Assembly (NCBI GenBank): GCA_002469525.1
Contig: DKME01000015.1
Coordinates: 1 to 26,802, forward strand
Direction of reading: 5' to 3'
Source: Actinobacteria bacterium UBA7422
GTDB lineage: Bacteria; Actinomycetota; Actinomycetes; S36-B12
DNA length: 26,802 bases
This document shows positions 1 to 7,898 of the stretch, piece by piece. The notes under the pieces are model-generated. The model made no database searches and was not told the origin of the DNA. It worked only from the letters and a program-made list of their open reading frames with translations. Made by a program: the position numbers and the translations under genes. Each line of letters begins with the position of its first letter. Position 1 is the first letter of the stretch.

Positions 1-201
1 CTCGCTGATGCACTCGGCATGCACCTCGATTTATTCCAACGCATTGGTGCTGACCCGGCCTCGGTAAGTGTCATTAACTACACGCCGGGTCGACCCTTTG
101 TTTTGAGTTCAAATGGCAGTGGTGCAGATGCACGTCGACACGTCAACGTTTCACACAAAATCAAAGATGACGCACCCGTGGGAGGTGGTTCCGGTGACTA
201 G
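1..201 (+). CDS. Histidine phosphatase family protein, C-terminal end (MSMEG_4193-like)
   Basis: The reading frame is open from the first base and stops at 199-201, so only about 66 C-terminal residues are present and the catalytic RHG motif lies outside the window. The visible part (HLDLFQRIGADPASVSVINY, then RPFVLSSN) resembles the tail of the actinobacterial phosphoglycerate-mutase-like family exemplified by MSMEG_4193/Rv2135c. Context supports this: members sit directly before a DUF3090 gene and an SCO1664-type gene, as here. The family is usually described as a probable phosphomutase or phosphatase of unknown substrate. Its stop overlaps the next start by 8 bases (GTGACTAG), suggesting translational coupling. 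Identity rests on a short tail plus synteny. Confidence 0.75.
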   Translation, partial: LADALGMHLDLFQRIGADPASVSVINYTPGRPFVLSSNGSGADARRHVNVSHKIKDDAPVGGGSGD

Positions 202-763
202 AAGGATCCTTGAATACCGTCTGCCAGAACGCTTCGTGGTGGGAACGGTGGGAATGCCCGGCGAACGCACTTTTTACCTGCAGGTTAAGTCGGCAGGCGC
301 ATTGAGCGCAGTTGCTTTTGAAAAACAACAAGCAATCGTGCTGGCCGAGCGGATCGACGAACTACTGGACGAGGTTCAAGCTAGTCGTGACCCGGGTGGA
401 GTTGTCCCAGAATCCGCACCCCCCGAGTTACTCGATGGAGAGCCATTGGACATGCCGCTCATGGAAGAATTCCGAGTTGGCGCCATGGCCCTCGGTTGGG
501 ATGAAGGCAGTTCATGTGTCGTAATCGAGGCGCACGCAATCGCCGAGGAAAGCGAAGAAGTCCCCGAGCTCGGTGAAGACGGCGACGAGGGGCCGGACAC
601 GCTCCGCGTGTGGCTCAGTGCCCCTTATGCAAGGGCATTCGCCGACCGAACCCGCAGGGTCGCTGATTCAGGTCGCCCACCGTGTCCTTTCTGCCAGCAG
701 GCACTCGACCCTGAAGGTCATATTTGTCCGAGGGCTAATGGGTACAAGCGGCGAGATTTCTAA
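194..763 (+). CDS. DUF3090 family protein (conserved actinobacterial, function unknown)
   Basis: The protein has 189 residues. The N-terminal signature PERFVVGTVGMPGERTFYL and the C-terminal cysteine cluster (CPFC, then CPRANGYKRR) are typical of DUF3090, a family without assigned activity. The cluster looks like a small zinc site (inference). I chose GTG at 194 because GGAGGT at 181-186 lies seven bases upstream and homologues begin about ten residues before the RFV-GTVG motif. The ATGs at 113 and 167 would add residues unlike the family and have poorer ribosome binding sites. The middle section (residues about 75-150) is acidic. The gene overlaps its neighbours by 8 and 26 bases, so it belongs to one operon with the phosphatase and kinase-like genes. 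Confidence 0.88.
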   Translation: MTRRILEYRLPERFVVGTVGMPGERTFYLQVKSAGALSAVAFEKQQAIVLAERIDELLDEVQASRDPGGVVPESAPPELLDGEPLDMPLMEEFRVGAMALGWDEGSSCVVIEAHAIAEESEEVPELGEDGDEGPDTLRVWLSAPYARAFADRTRRVADSGRPPCPFCQQALDPEGHICPRANGYKRRDF

Positions 764-1520
764 GCAAATATCCAGTGGAATCCTTGAGCCCATTGGTCAA
801 CTTCGCGGTGCCAGTAATGGATCACTGCTATGCAAGGACGCAACAGAAGCGCTGTTTGTTTACAAACCGGTAGTTGGGGAAAGACCCCTATGGGACTTCC
901 CAAATGAGACCCTCTCTGGGCGCGAAGTAGCCGCGGCAAATATGGATTCCCTTCTAGGATGGCATTTGGTTCCACCAACCTGTTGGATTGAGGAAGGACC
1001 GTTGGGGCCCGGAATGGTGCAGTCGTGGGTGGAGGAAATCGACGAACTTAGACCGGTAAATATTTTTGACACAGACGGTGTTCCCGAAGGCTGGCGCTCG
1101 GTATTGCAGGCGATTGACCAATCAGGTAGACCTGTCACCCTCGCCCATGAAGTCAGCGAGCAGCTGCAACGTATGGCTCTATTTGACGCCGTGGTAAATA
1201 ATGCCGATCGAAAAGCCGGGCATGTGCTTGCTGACTCCACCGGTCAAATTTTTGCAATTGATCACGGACTGTGCTTTAACGAAGAACCCAAGTTACGAAC
1301 GGTTTTGTGGGGGTGGGCCAACGAAGAGATTCCTGACCACCATCTAATGGACATAGAGCGTCTGCAGAACACTTTGGGCGATTTCCATGAATTGATAGAT
1401 CCATACCTTGATGCTCGTGAATCAGTTGAATTGCGCCAAAGGATCGTTGACCTTCTGCAAGGCCAGAGATTCCCCCGACCACATGACGATTGGCCGGCTA
1501 TCCCGTGGCCAGTGTTTTAG
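738..1520 (+). CDS. SCO1664 family protein, phosphatidylinositol 3-/4-kinase-like
   Basis: The protein has 260 residues from ATG 738, overlapping DUF3090 by 26 bases. The frame continues upstream, but homologues start near this ATG. Visible kinase-like elements, in order: YKPVVGERPLWDFP with candidate ATP lysine K43; GREVAA at 61-66; PGMVQSW at 91-97; a catalytic-loop-like segment D150...NNADRKAGH; and IDHG at 174-177 in place of DFG. These resemble the PI3/4-kinase fold and look catalytically intact. The family has no established substrate; the match to lipid kinases is distant, so a small-molecule or protein substrate is equally possible. It is the third member of the conserved phosphatase / DUF3090 / kinase-like trio and is followed 17 bases later by mshC. 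Confidence 0.85.
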   Translation: MGTSGEISKQISSGILEPIGQLRGASNGSLLCKDATEALFVYKPVVGERPLWDFPNETLSGREVAAANMDSLLGWHLVPPTCWIEEGPLGPGMVQSWVEEIDELRPVNIFDTDGVPEGWRSVLQAIDQSGRPVTLAHEVSEQLQRMALFDAVVNNADRKAGHVLADSTGQIFAIDHGLCFNEEPKLRTVLWGWANEEIPDHHLMDIERLQNTLGDFHELIDPYLDARESVELRQRIVDLLQGQRFPRPHDDWPAIPWPVF

Positions 1521-1525
1521 ACCGG

Positions 1526-1531
1526 TAGGCT
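1526..1531 (+). promoter_or_regulatory. Leaderless -10 element of mshC (TAGGCT)
   Basis: TAGGCT is followed by exactly six bases and the GTG start at 1538, with no Shine-Dalgarno sequence between. This matches the TANNNT spacing of actinobacterial leaderless promoters and recurs in this window. mshC may therefore have its own transcript besides read-through from the upstream trio. Confidence 0.55.
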
Positions 1532-1537
1532 CACGGG

Positions 1538-2764
1538 GTGCATAGTTGGCCCCAGCCGGTAATCCCGCAACTCCCAGGCAGAGGCAGGGACTTGCGCCTA
1601 TTTGATTCGGCAACCCAAGCCGTTCGCCCGACCGCTCCTGGAGCAGTTGCCAAAATATATGTATGCGGAATTACCCCCTACGACGCAACACATATGGGTC
1701 ATGCGAATACGTACATCGCATTTGACCTGCTCATTCGGGCTTGGCTCGATTCCGGGATTGCAGTCGAATATGTGCAAAATGTTACTGATATCGACGAACC
1801 TCTCTTGGAACGTGCTGTTGCCACAGGTCAAGATTGGCGGGCCGTAGCTGATCGGGAGACAGCTCTGTTCCGTGAGGATATGCAGGCCCTCGGAGTGATC
1901 GCACCGCAGCATTACATCGGTGCGGTTGAATCTATCCCTCAAGTCGCCCAACATGTGCGTGAGCTCCAAGAACAGGGAAAGACCTATGCCTTGGACGGCG
2001 ATATCTATTTCAAGATCGAGAATTCCCGGCTGTTCGGCTCCATCTCGCACCTTTCGCGAAAAGAGATGCTGGGAATATTTGGTGAGCGCGGCGGTGATCC
2101 TGAGCGCGAAGGCAAACTCGATCCGCTTGATCCGCTGCTGTGGAAAAGTGAGCGACCCGATGAACCCGCGTGGAATACAGTGCTTGGACATGGACGTCCC
2201 GGTTGGCATATCGAGTGTTCGACAATCGCCCTGACGTATTTGGGGAATCAGATTGACGTGCAGGGTGGGGGGTCTGACCTGATATTCCCGCACCACGAAA
2301 TGAGTGCCGCTCAAGCTGAAAGCCTTACCGGAATCGAACCTTTTGCGAGGTTTTATGTCCACTCCGGGATGGTGTCGTGGCAGGGCCATAAAATGTCAAA
2401 GTCCCGTGGAAACCTTGTATTCGTGTCAACGCTTCGACACGATGGCGTCGAGCCAGCAGCGATTAGGCTCGCATTGCTCGCGCACCATTACCGGAGTAAC
2501 TGGTCCTGGACACCACAAGGTCTTGAAGGGGCTTTGGCTCGATTGGACCTATGGCGCGCTGCAACCTCGATGCTCTGTGGTCTCCCGGCAGAAAGTGTTC
2601 TGGAGCGGGTACGTGAGGTCATGTCTGACGATCTCAAGACCCCCAGCGCACTTGACGCAATTGACAATTGGGCTCGGGACACTGTGCACGCGGGCGGATC
2701 CGATTCAGAAGCGCCTGGGCTTGTGAAGGATCTATGCGCAAGTATTTTGGGCGTGTATCTTTAG
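1538..2764 (+). CDS. mshC: L-cysteine:1D-myo-inositol 2-amino-2-deoxy-alpha-D-glucopyranoside ligase (MshC)
   Basis: MshC joins cysteine to glucosaminyl-inositol with ATP, the penultimate step of mycothiol synthesis in the cytosol. The 408-residue protein has the class I cysteinyl-tRNA-synthetase-like fold: YVCGITPYDATHMGHA (C43, HMGH at 52-55), GWHIECSTIAL (C227), SDLIFPHHEMSAAQ (H252) and HKMSKSRGN (KMSKS at 285-289). C43, C227 and a histidine near 252 fit the zinc site that binds cysteine. The N terminus MHSWPQP and length near 410 are typical of MshC, whereas cysteinyl-tRNA synthetase is longer and has an anticodon-binding domain. The start is GTG, with a leaderless -10 six bases upstream. 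The 3' end overlaps convergent gnd by 4 bases. Its presence implies mycothiol as the major low-molecular-weight thiol. Confidence 0.96.
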   Translation: MHSWPQPVIPQLPGRGRDLRLFDSATQAVRPTAPGAVAKIYVCGITPYDATHMGHANTYIAFDLLIRAWLDSGIAVEYVQNVTDIDEPLLERAVATGQDWRAVADRETALFREDMQALGVIAPQHYIGAVESIPQVAQHVRELQEQGKTYALDGDIYFKIENSRLFGSISHLSRKEMLGIFGERGGDPEREGKLDPLDPLLWKSERPDEPAWNTVLGHGRPGWHIECSTIALTYLGNQIDVQGGGSDLIFPHHEMSAAQAESLTGIEPFARFYVHSGMVSWQGHKMSKSRGNLVFVSTLRHDGVEPAAIRLALLAHHYRSNWSWTPQGLEGALARLDLWRAATSMLCGLPAESVLERVREVMSDDLKTPSALDAIDNWARDTVHAGGSDSEAPGLVKDLCASILGVYL

Positions 2765-3795
2765 TCTTTTTTCTCGTCGTGCCCACCGAACCCTTTGCGC
2801 ATTGCACTGAGAATCTGGTTGGCGAATTGGTCGTTTCCCTGCGATGCGAAACGTGAATACAGCGCTGAAGTGAGAACCGGTGCGGGAACTCCTTCTTCAA
2901 TGGCAGCTACGGACGTCCACCGTCCTTCGCCCGAGTCGGAGACGCGGCCAGAAAACTCTTCGAGTTCTGGGCTTTGTGCGAGCGCGGAAGCTGTGAGATC
3001 CAACAGCCAAGAGCCAATGACCGAGCCGCGTCGCCACACTTCGGCAACCGCTGGGATGTCAATGTCGTATTGATAAAACTCTGGGTGTGCGAGAGGTGCG
3101 GTCTCAGCGTCATGACCGGCTCTCTGCGCTCCGACATTTGCGTGTTTAAGAATGTTGAGACCTTCGGCATATGCGGCCATAAGTGCGTACTCAATTCCGT
3201 TGTGAACCATTTTCACGAAGTGGCCGGCACCACTTGGACCGCAATGCAGCCATCCACGTTCAGCAATTGACAATGGCGCAGCGTCGTTTGTGCGTGCTTC
3301 TGCTTCTATACCGGGTGCCAGCGCATCCCACAGTGGTTCCAAAGCGTTTACCTGCTGCTCGGGGCCACCGATCATGAGGGAGTAGCCGCGCTCTAAACCC
3401 CACACTCCTCCGGAGGTTCCTACGTCAATGAATGCAATTCCTTTGGGTGCGAGTTGCTCGGTGTGAGCAATGTCGTCCCGATAGTAGGAGTTACCGCCGT
3501 CAATAATTGTGTCACCAGATTCGAGCAGTGTTGCTAATTCGTCCACAACACTTTGGGTCGGTGGGCCCGCAGGAACCATAATCCATACAGTTCGTGGGAC
3601 AGGCAACGCTTCGACCAACTGTTGTAATGATTCCGCTCCTTGAACTTCGTACTCACTGAGTGCGGAAATGAAATCCGTGTTGCGATCGAATCCCACGACA
3701 GTGTGACCGGCGGCCACGGCCCGACGACTGAGGTTCGCGCCCATGCGACCAAGGCCAACCATCCCGATACTGACGCTGTCTGGTTGATCTGACAT
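2761..3795 (-). CDS. gnd: 6-phosphogluconate dehydrogenase, decarboxylating, short NAD-type
   Basis: This enzyme oxidatively decarboxylates 6-phosphogluconate to ribulose 5-phosphate. The 344-residue protein starts with a Rossmann motif (IGMVGLGRMGANL, residues 10-22), carries DVGTSGGVWGLERG (124-136) and the substrate/catalytic segment GHFVKMVHNGIEY (191-203; K195 and N199). It lacks the long C-terminal domain of the roughly 470-residue NADP enzymes, so it belongs to the short class. Asp37, at the end of the second strand (VVGFDRN), suggests a preference for NAD+ over NADP+; this is inference. The ATG at 3795 is preceded by AGGGAG at good spacing. It is divergent from pgi across 69 bases, so the two carbon-flux genes share an upstream region. 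Confidence 0.92.
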   Translation of the reverse strand: MSDQPDSVSIGMVGLGRMGANLSRRAVAAGHTVVGFDRNTDFISALSEYEVQGAESLQQLVEALPVPRTVWIMVPAGPPTQSVVDELATLLESGDTIIDGGNSYYRDDIAHTEQLAPKGIAFIDVGTSGGVWGLERGYSLMIGGPEQQVNALEPLWDALAPGIEAEARTNDAAPLSIAERGWLHCGPSGAGHFVKMVHNGIEYALMAAYAEGLNILKHANVGAQRAGHDAETAPLAHPEFYQYDIDIPAVAEVWRRGSVIGSWLLDLTASALAQSPELEEFSGRVSDSGEGRWTSVAAIEEGVPAPVLTSALYSRFASQGNDQFANQILSAMRKGFGGHDEKKD

Positions 3796-3852
3796 GACCG
3801 CTCCCTCTATTGGTTGAAATCTGATACGTGATCTATACGCATGTTCGTGTGC

Positions 3853-3858
3853 AAGACT
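3853..3858 (+). promoter_or_regulatory. Possible leaderless -10 of pgi (AAGACT)
   Basis: AAGACT sits six bases before the GTG start of pgi, the same spacing as the TANNNT elements elsewhere in the window, but with A instead of T at position 1. No Shine-Dalgarno sequence precedes the start, which makes leaderless initiation plausible. This is a weak call. Confidence 0.3.
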
Positions 3859-3864
3859 AGATGA

Positions 3865-5481
3865 GTGATCGATCCAACATTGACTCCTGCATGGTCTTTA
3901 CTCTCGCAGCGAAGTGAAGTAATTGAACCCATTCATGTTCTCGTTGACCAAGACCGAGCCCAGATGCGTGGCCGCATTGGTGACTTAGATGTAGATTTTA
4001 GTAGGCAGCGGGTTGACGAGGAAGTCTGGAAGAGTCTTGAGCAATTGGTGGAACAGTGCGGCGTTTTGCAGTGGCGCGACCGGATGCTCACAGGGATTCA
4101 TGTCAACACAACCGAGGACCGCGCGGTTCTACATACTGCACTGCGGCTCCCAAGGAGTGCCAAGCTGGTAGTTGACGGAGTGGACGTAGTTCCGCAAGTG
4201 CACGATGTTTTGGATCGCATGAGCATTCTGGCGCGGAAAGTGCGCTCAGGTGAGTGGGTCGGATTCACCGGTAAGCGAATCGAGTCCGTTGTGAACATTG
4301 GGATCGGTGGCTCCGATCTTGGGCCGGCAATGGCGTATCAGGCACTACATGCGTATAGCGATCCACAGCTTTCCCTGCACTTCGTGTCAAATGTAGACCC
4401 TGCTGATCTGGTTGAGACCCTCACATTATGCGAGCCCGAAACCACATTATTCATTATTGCTTCTAAAACCTTCACTACTGCAGAGACCATGTCAAATGCT
4501 CAGCACGCGCGCGCATGGGTACAGGCTGCCAGTGACGGCAACTCTGATTCAGTCGTCGACAAACATTTTGTTGCTTTATCAACAAATGAAAAAGCCGTGG
4601 AGGAATTTGGTATTGATCCAAAGAATATTTTTGGATTCTGGGACTGGGTCGGGGGCCGGTACTCAATGGATTCGGCAATCGGTCTGAGCACCATGATCGC
4701 AATTGGGCCCGAACAATTCACCGCAATGCTTGATGGGTTTCACACGGTTGACCGCAACTTCGCACAGGAACCATGGGAAACCAATATCGCGATGCAAATG
4801 GGATCGCTCGCGGTATGGAACCGGGACTTTCTCGACATTGAGACAACCGCTGTACTGCCGTACTCACAGTATTTGTCCAGATTCCCCGCCTACCTGCAAC
4901 AGCTCACCATGGAGAGCAACGGGAAAAGTGTCCGAAGAAATGGTGAAAGTGTCGACTACAACACGAGTGCGATCTATTGGGGTGAACCAGGAACAAATGG
5001 TCAACACAGTTTTTACCAGTTGCTGCACCAAGGGACCAGCGTTGTTTCCTGCGACATTGTTGTCGTTGCGCGCGCACAGGTAGGTCTAGGAAACCAGCAA
5101 GACATCTTGGTAGCAAATGCGCTGGCCCAGGCTTCTGTCCTGTCCCTCGGTCTTAACGCTAACCAACTCGCCGAGAGCGGTGTTCCAGCGGAACTTGTCC
5201 CACACAAGGTGATGCCGGGTAATCGCCCAGTAACGGTGATCATGTTCCCTGAATTGACACCTCACATGTTGGGAATGTTGATTTCACTTTACGAACACTC
5301 AGTATTTGTTCAAGGTGTTATCTGGGGAATTAACTCATTTGACCAGTGGGGGGTGGAACTGGGAAAGAAAGTGGCCACTGGAATCACCGAAGCGTTCGAG
5401 TCGAGGGATCTTGTGAAGAACTTTGATCCAAGCACCCAGGAGTCAATCGAAAGCTACCTGCAGTTGCGAAGAAGCTATTAG
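3865..5481 (+). CDS. pgi: Glucose-6-phosphate isomerase
   Basis: Pgi interconverts glucose 6-phosphate and fructose 6-phosphate. The 538-residue protein has the two SIS-like halves and family signatures: NIGIGGSDLGPAM (sugar-phosphate binding), FGFWDWVGGRYSMDSAIGL (family signature), LTMESNGKSV with the catalytic glutamate, and GEPGTNGQHSFYQL with the catalytic histidine. Length is typical for the long bacterial form (about 540-550). The GTG start gives an N terminus (IDPTLTPAWSLL) like that of homologues; the ATG four bases upstream is in another frame. It is divergent from gnd and convergent with the PAC2 gene, overlapping the latter by 4 bases. Pairing with gnd puts the branch point between glycolysis and the pentose phosphate pathway in one spot. 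Confidence 0.96.
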   Translation: MIDPTLTPAWSLLSQRSEVIEPIHVLVDQDRAQMRGRIGDLDVDFSRQRVDEEVWKSLEQLVEQCGVLQWRDRMLTGIHVNTTEDRAVLHTALRLPRSAKLVVDGVDVVPQVHDVLDRMSILARKVRSGEWVGFTGKRIESVVNIGIGGSDLGPAMAYQALHAYSDPQLSLHFVSNVDPADLVETLTLCEPETTLFIIASKTFTTAETMSNAQHARAWVQAASDGNSDSVVDKHFVALSTNEKAVEEFGIDPKNIFGFWDWVGGRYSMDSAIGLSTMIAIGPEQFTAMLDGFHTVDRNFAQEPWETNIAMQMGSLAVWNRDFLDIETTAVLPYSQYLSRFPAYLQQLTMESNGKSVRRNGESVDYNTSAIYWGEPGTNGQHSFYQLLHQGTSVVSCDIVVVARAQVGLGNQQDILVANALAQASVLSLGLNANQLAESGVPAELVPHKVMPGNRPVTVIMFPELTPHMLGMLISLYEHSVFVQGVIWGINSFDQWGVELGKKVATGITEAFESRDLVKNFDPSTQESIESYLQLRRSY

Positions 5482-6320
5482 CTTTCACGCCTGCGCAAAT
5501 ACCGTTCGAACTCTTTAGCAATTGCATCGCCAGAAGCCTCGGGTAATTCGGTGGTGTCCTGCTCTTCTTCCAATTGAGCAACGTAGTCGGCGATTTCCTC
5601 GTCCTCCTGCGCGAGTTCGTTAACACCTGCCTCCCACGCGCGGGCGTCTTCTGTGAGTTCACCCAAAGGAATGGGTAGGTCGAGTAAGTCTTCGATTTTC
5701 GCGACTAACGCCAATGTGGCTTTTGGGCATGGCGACTGGCCGACATAGTGGGGCACCGAGGCCCACAACGAGACATTTGGAATCCCGAACTGATCACATG
5801 CGGCGGCAATTACCCCAACTATTCCGGTCGGTCCTTCATAGTTGGACTTTTGCAGGTCGAGATCGCTCATTAACTGTGGATCACTCGAGGAGGCGAAAAC
5901 CGGCACAGGTCGCGTATGGGGATTGTCGGAGAGTAGAGCACCCAAGGTCAGAATCAAGTTTGCGTCCAACTCGGCTGCAAGCCCAAGAATCTCGCGAATA
6001 AACGAGGGCCACTTCATGCTGGGTTCGTTGCCCACGACCAAGATCACGTCGCGCTTAATTTCTGGAACGCGTGCTGTGAAGACTTTGGTTCCAGGCCAAA
6101 TAATCCCACGATCGCCGGCATCGCTTACGTACATTTGTGGTCGATTGACCTGGTAGTCGTAATATTCTTCCGGATCTAGTTCCAGCAACAACTCGGCATT
6201 CCAGATCTCCCGTAGGTGATTGATTACACCAGAGGCGCTTTCGGCGGCGTCATTCCAACCCTCAAAAGCGCACAGCAAGATCGGGTTGTCCAAAACGGGG
6301 AGGTCGTCGTACTCGATCAA
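5478..6320 (-). CDS. PAC2 family protein
   Basis: This 280-residue protein has the PAC2 signature near its N terminus (DLPVLDNPILLCAFEGWNDA) and the characteristic C terminus ending KEFERYLRRR. The C-terminal 70 residues are strongly acidic and probably helical. Eukaryotic PAC2 is a proteasome assembly chaperone, and actinobacterial homologues share the fold; their role is not established, and I know of no proof that they assemble the bacterial 20S core. The start is TTG at 6320, whose TTGA overlaps the stop of the upstream hydrolase by 4 bases, so the two are probably translationally coupled. Homologues start with the same MIE/DLPVL pattern, supporting the TTG. The 3' end overlaps convergent pgi by 4 bases. 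Confidence 0.9.
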   Translation of the reverse strand: MIEYDDLPVLDNPILLCAFEGWNDAAESASGVINHLREIWNAELLLELDPEEYYDYQVNRPQMYVSDAGDRGIIWPGTKVFTARVPEIKRDVILVVGNEPSMKWPSFIREILGLAAELDANLILTLGALLSDNPHTRPVPVFASSSDPQLMSDLDLQKSNYEGPTGIVGVIAAACDQFGIPNVSLWASVPHYVGQSPCPKATLALVAKIEDLLDLPIPLGELTEDARAWEAGVNELAQEDEEIADYVAQLEEEQDTTELPEASGDAIAKEFERYLRRRES

Positions 6321-7195
6321 TTCGAGTTATTTCCTTCCTTGGATGCCGCATGGGAAATCAATGAAGCCACGCGTTGGGGCCAGTAGAGGGGAACGTCATG
6401 GAGAGCACCGTACCAATGCTGCAATGCGATATTGGATTTTCCGCGAACTTTGGCCGTGACCCCAGCTTTTACGGCATCCCAGTCATCGTTCTTGCTCACG
6501 TGTTCAGATTTTGGCAGGTCAACGGCAATAAGTATCCACGTCGGGACAGATATCGCTCGGAGATCATCATCAGGGTTGTAATAAAAAAATGCATCTAAGA
6601 CTTGCATGTGGCGTTCAACCCCAATTGTCGTGACGAACGCGCTATCTGGGTCTTGGCCAATCGGGGTATATGTCCGAGCTATTGCATTCATGACACTTTC
6701 CCGTTCTTCCGGCTCGACCCAAGCGAGGTAGTGCTCCTCCAGTTGAGCTTGGGAAAAAGGACCCGGCGGGGGAGTGAGCTCACGCCGCAATTCATCAAGG
6801 GTTACCCACCCCAACGCGAGAATATTGGCTGGTGTGAACGCGCCGCCGTCCAGCAGAACACAACTGCGAACAAACTGTTCGTGCTGGGCGCTGAGGTGAA
6901 GTGCAACAGCGGCGCCCCATGAGTGTCCAACAACACAAGCGGGTGCAAGTCCTAGTTGAGATATCAACTCGACAACGTCCTGTGCGATTGTCGAGATCTG
7001 GTAGTCGTGTACTAAATCACGAGAATCTCCATGGCCACGTAAATCGAGCGTTAGAACGGTGTAGTCCGGGCCAAGTGCCCCAATCAGTGGATGCCAGAAG
7101 TCACCCTGCTGTGACAAGCCGTGTAACAGCACAATGGGGGTCAGCGCAGGATCAAGGCCTTGTTGGAACCGGTAGGCAATACTGTGTGCATTCAC
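6317..7195 (-). CDS. Alpha/beta hydrolase fold protein
   Basis: From GTG 7195 the protein has 292 residues. Visible elements: oxyanion-hole LLHG (23-26), DLRGHGDS (51-58), nucleophile elbow GHSWGAA with Ser92, and catalytic histidine in GALHDVP (His266). The acid residue is less clear; Asp116 (CVLLDGG) is a candidate. The substrate cannot be predicted. The start is uncertain: the frame is open to 7324, but upstream residues are atypical and would run into the divergent HAD gene. GTG 7195 gives a normal N terminus (MNAHSIAYRF), although AGGAGG lies immediately next to it rather than at the usual spacing. It is the first gene of a two-gene operon with the PAC2 gene (TTGA overlap). Confidence 0.85.
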   Translation of the reverse strand: MNAHSIAYRFQQGLDPALTPIVLLHGLSQQGDFWHPLIGALGPDYTVLTLDLRGHGDSRDLVHDYQISTIAQDVVELISQLGLAPACVVGHSWGAAVALHLSAQHEQFVRSCVLLDGGAFTPANILALGWVTLDELRRELTPPPGPFSQAQLEEHYLAWVEPEERESVMNAIARTYTPIGQDPDSAFVTTIGVERHMQVLDAFFYYNPDDDLRAISVPTWILIAVDLPKSEHVSKNDDWDAVKAGVTAKVRGKSNIALQHWYGALHDVPLYWPQRVASLISHAASKEGNNSN

Positions 7196-7238
7196 CCTCC
7201 TACTCTCGCACTCCAGGGCTCGCGCAATAAGGTTGCCC

Positions 7239-7898
7239 GTGACTAAACCAGCTGCCTTATTGCTTGATCTCGATGGAACCCTCCTCGAGTCTGAGCGTTT
7301 ATGGCTCATCGCTGAACGCAACATTATGAGCCACTACGGGCACGCGTGGACGGTGGAGGACCAACATCACTGTTTGGGTGGACCGCTTGAGCGGGTTGCC
7401 GACTATATGGAACTTCACATAAACGGCGTCCAACGCTCGGAAATTATTGGTCAAGAATTACTTGACGAAGTTGCTTCACTTTTCGTCTCCGAACCTCTGG
7501 AGTGGCGCCCGGGGGCACATGAGCTGGTCACCCAGGCGCATGAACTCAACATTCAGACTGCAATTGTTACCGCTTCGTGGCGATCTTTGCTCGATACCGT
7601 CATGGCCCGAATGAGTGAAAGTGTCGGCGAATTCACCTTTTCAGTTGCCGGGGACGAAGTGGAAAACTCTAAGCCTCACCCACAGCCGTACCTCAACGCT
7701 GCAGCGGCTCTTGGGGCACCCATTCGTGAGTGTCTAGCAATCGAGGACTCGCCCACAGGAACCCTTTCCGCCGTTCGCGCGGGAGCTAAGGTTGTCGCCG
7801 TGGCGCATATGGCGCCTATCGATGTACCCGGTGCGTTTGTCCTAGACACGCTTGATGGACACGGTGTTGAATCACTCTGGAAGATTGTGAACAACTGA
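7239..7898 (+). CDS. HAD superfamily hydrolase, beta-phosphoglucomutase-like (subfamily IA)
   Basis: This is a cytosolic phosphatase or phosphomutase of about 219 residues. Motif I is LLLDLDGTLLES (Asp10 and Asp12), motif II is TASW, motif III is the lysine of SKPHPQPY, and motif IV is EDSPTG; a helical cap lies between motifs I and II. The nearest general relatives are beta-phosphoglucomutase and phosphoglycolate-phosphatase-like proteins, and the substrate is not predictable. I prefer GTG 7239, with AAGG six bases upstream; TTG at 7233 is an alternative adding two residues. It is divergent from the alpha/beta hydrolase (43-base gap) and its last 27 bases overlap the convergent RecB-like gene. 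Confidence 0.88.
   Translation: MTKPAALLLDLDGTLLESERLWLIAERNIMSHYGHAWTVEDQHHCLGGPLERVADYMELHINGVQRSEIIGQELLDEVASLFVSEPLEWRPGAHELVTQAHELNIQTAIVTASWRSLLDTVMARMSESVGEFTFSVAGDEVENSKPHPQPYLNAAAALGAPIRECLAIEDSPTGTLSAVRAGAKVVAVAHMAPIDVPGAFVLDTLDGHGVESLWKIVNN

Noticed and set aside
573..737. Upstream extension of the kinase-like frame
   Set aside because: It lies inside the DUF3090 coding region, and homologues begin at the ATG at 738.
1598..2389. 263-residue open frame antisense to mshC
   Set aside because: It is the complement of a well-supported mshC; the translation is rich in Cys, Arg and His and shows no recognisable domain. It is a shadow of the codon pattern.
1538..2764. mshC as cysteinyl-tRNA synthetase
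   Set aside because: Length near 410, the MHSWPQP start and the neighbouring trio fit MshC; the anticodon-binding C-terminal region of CysS is absent.
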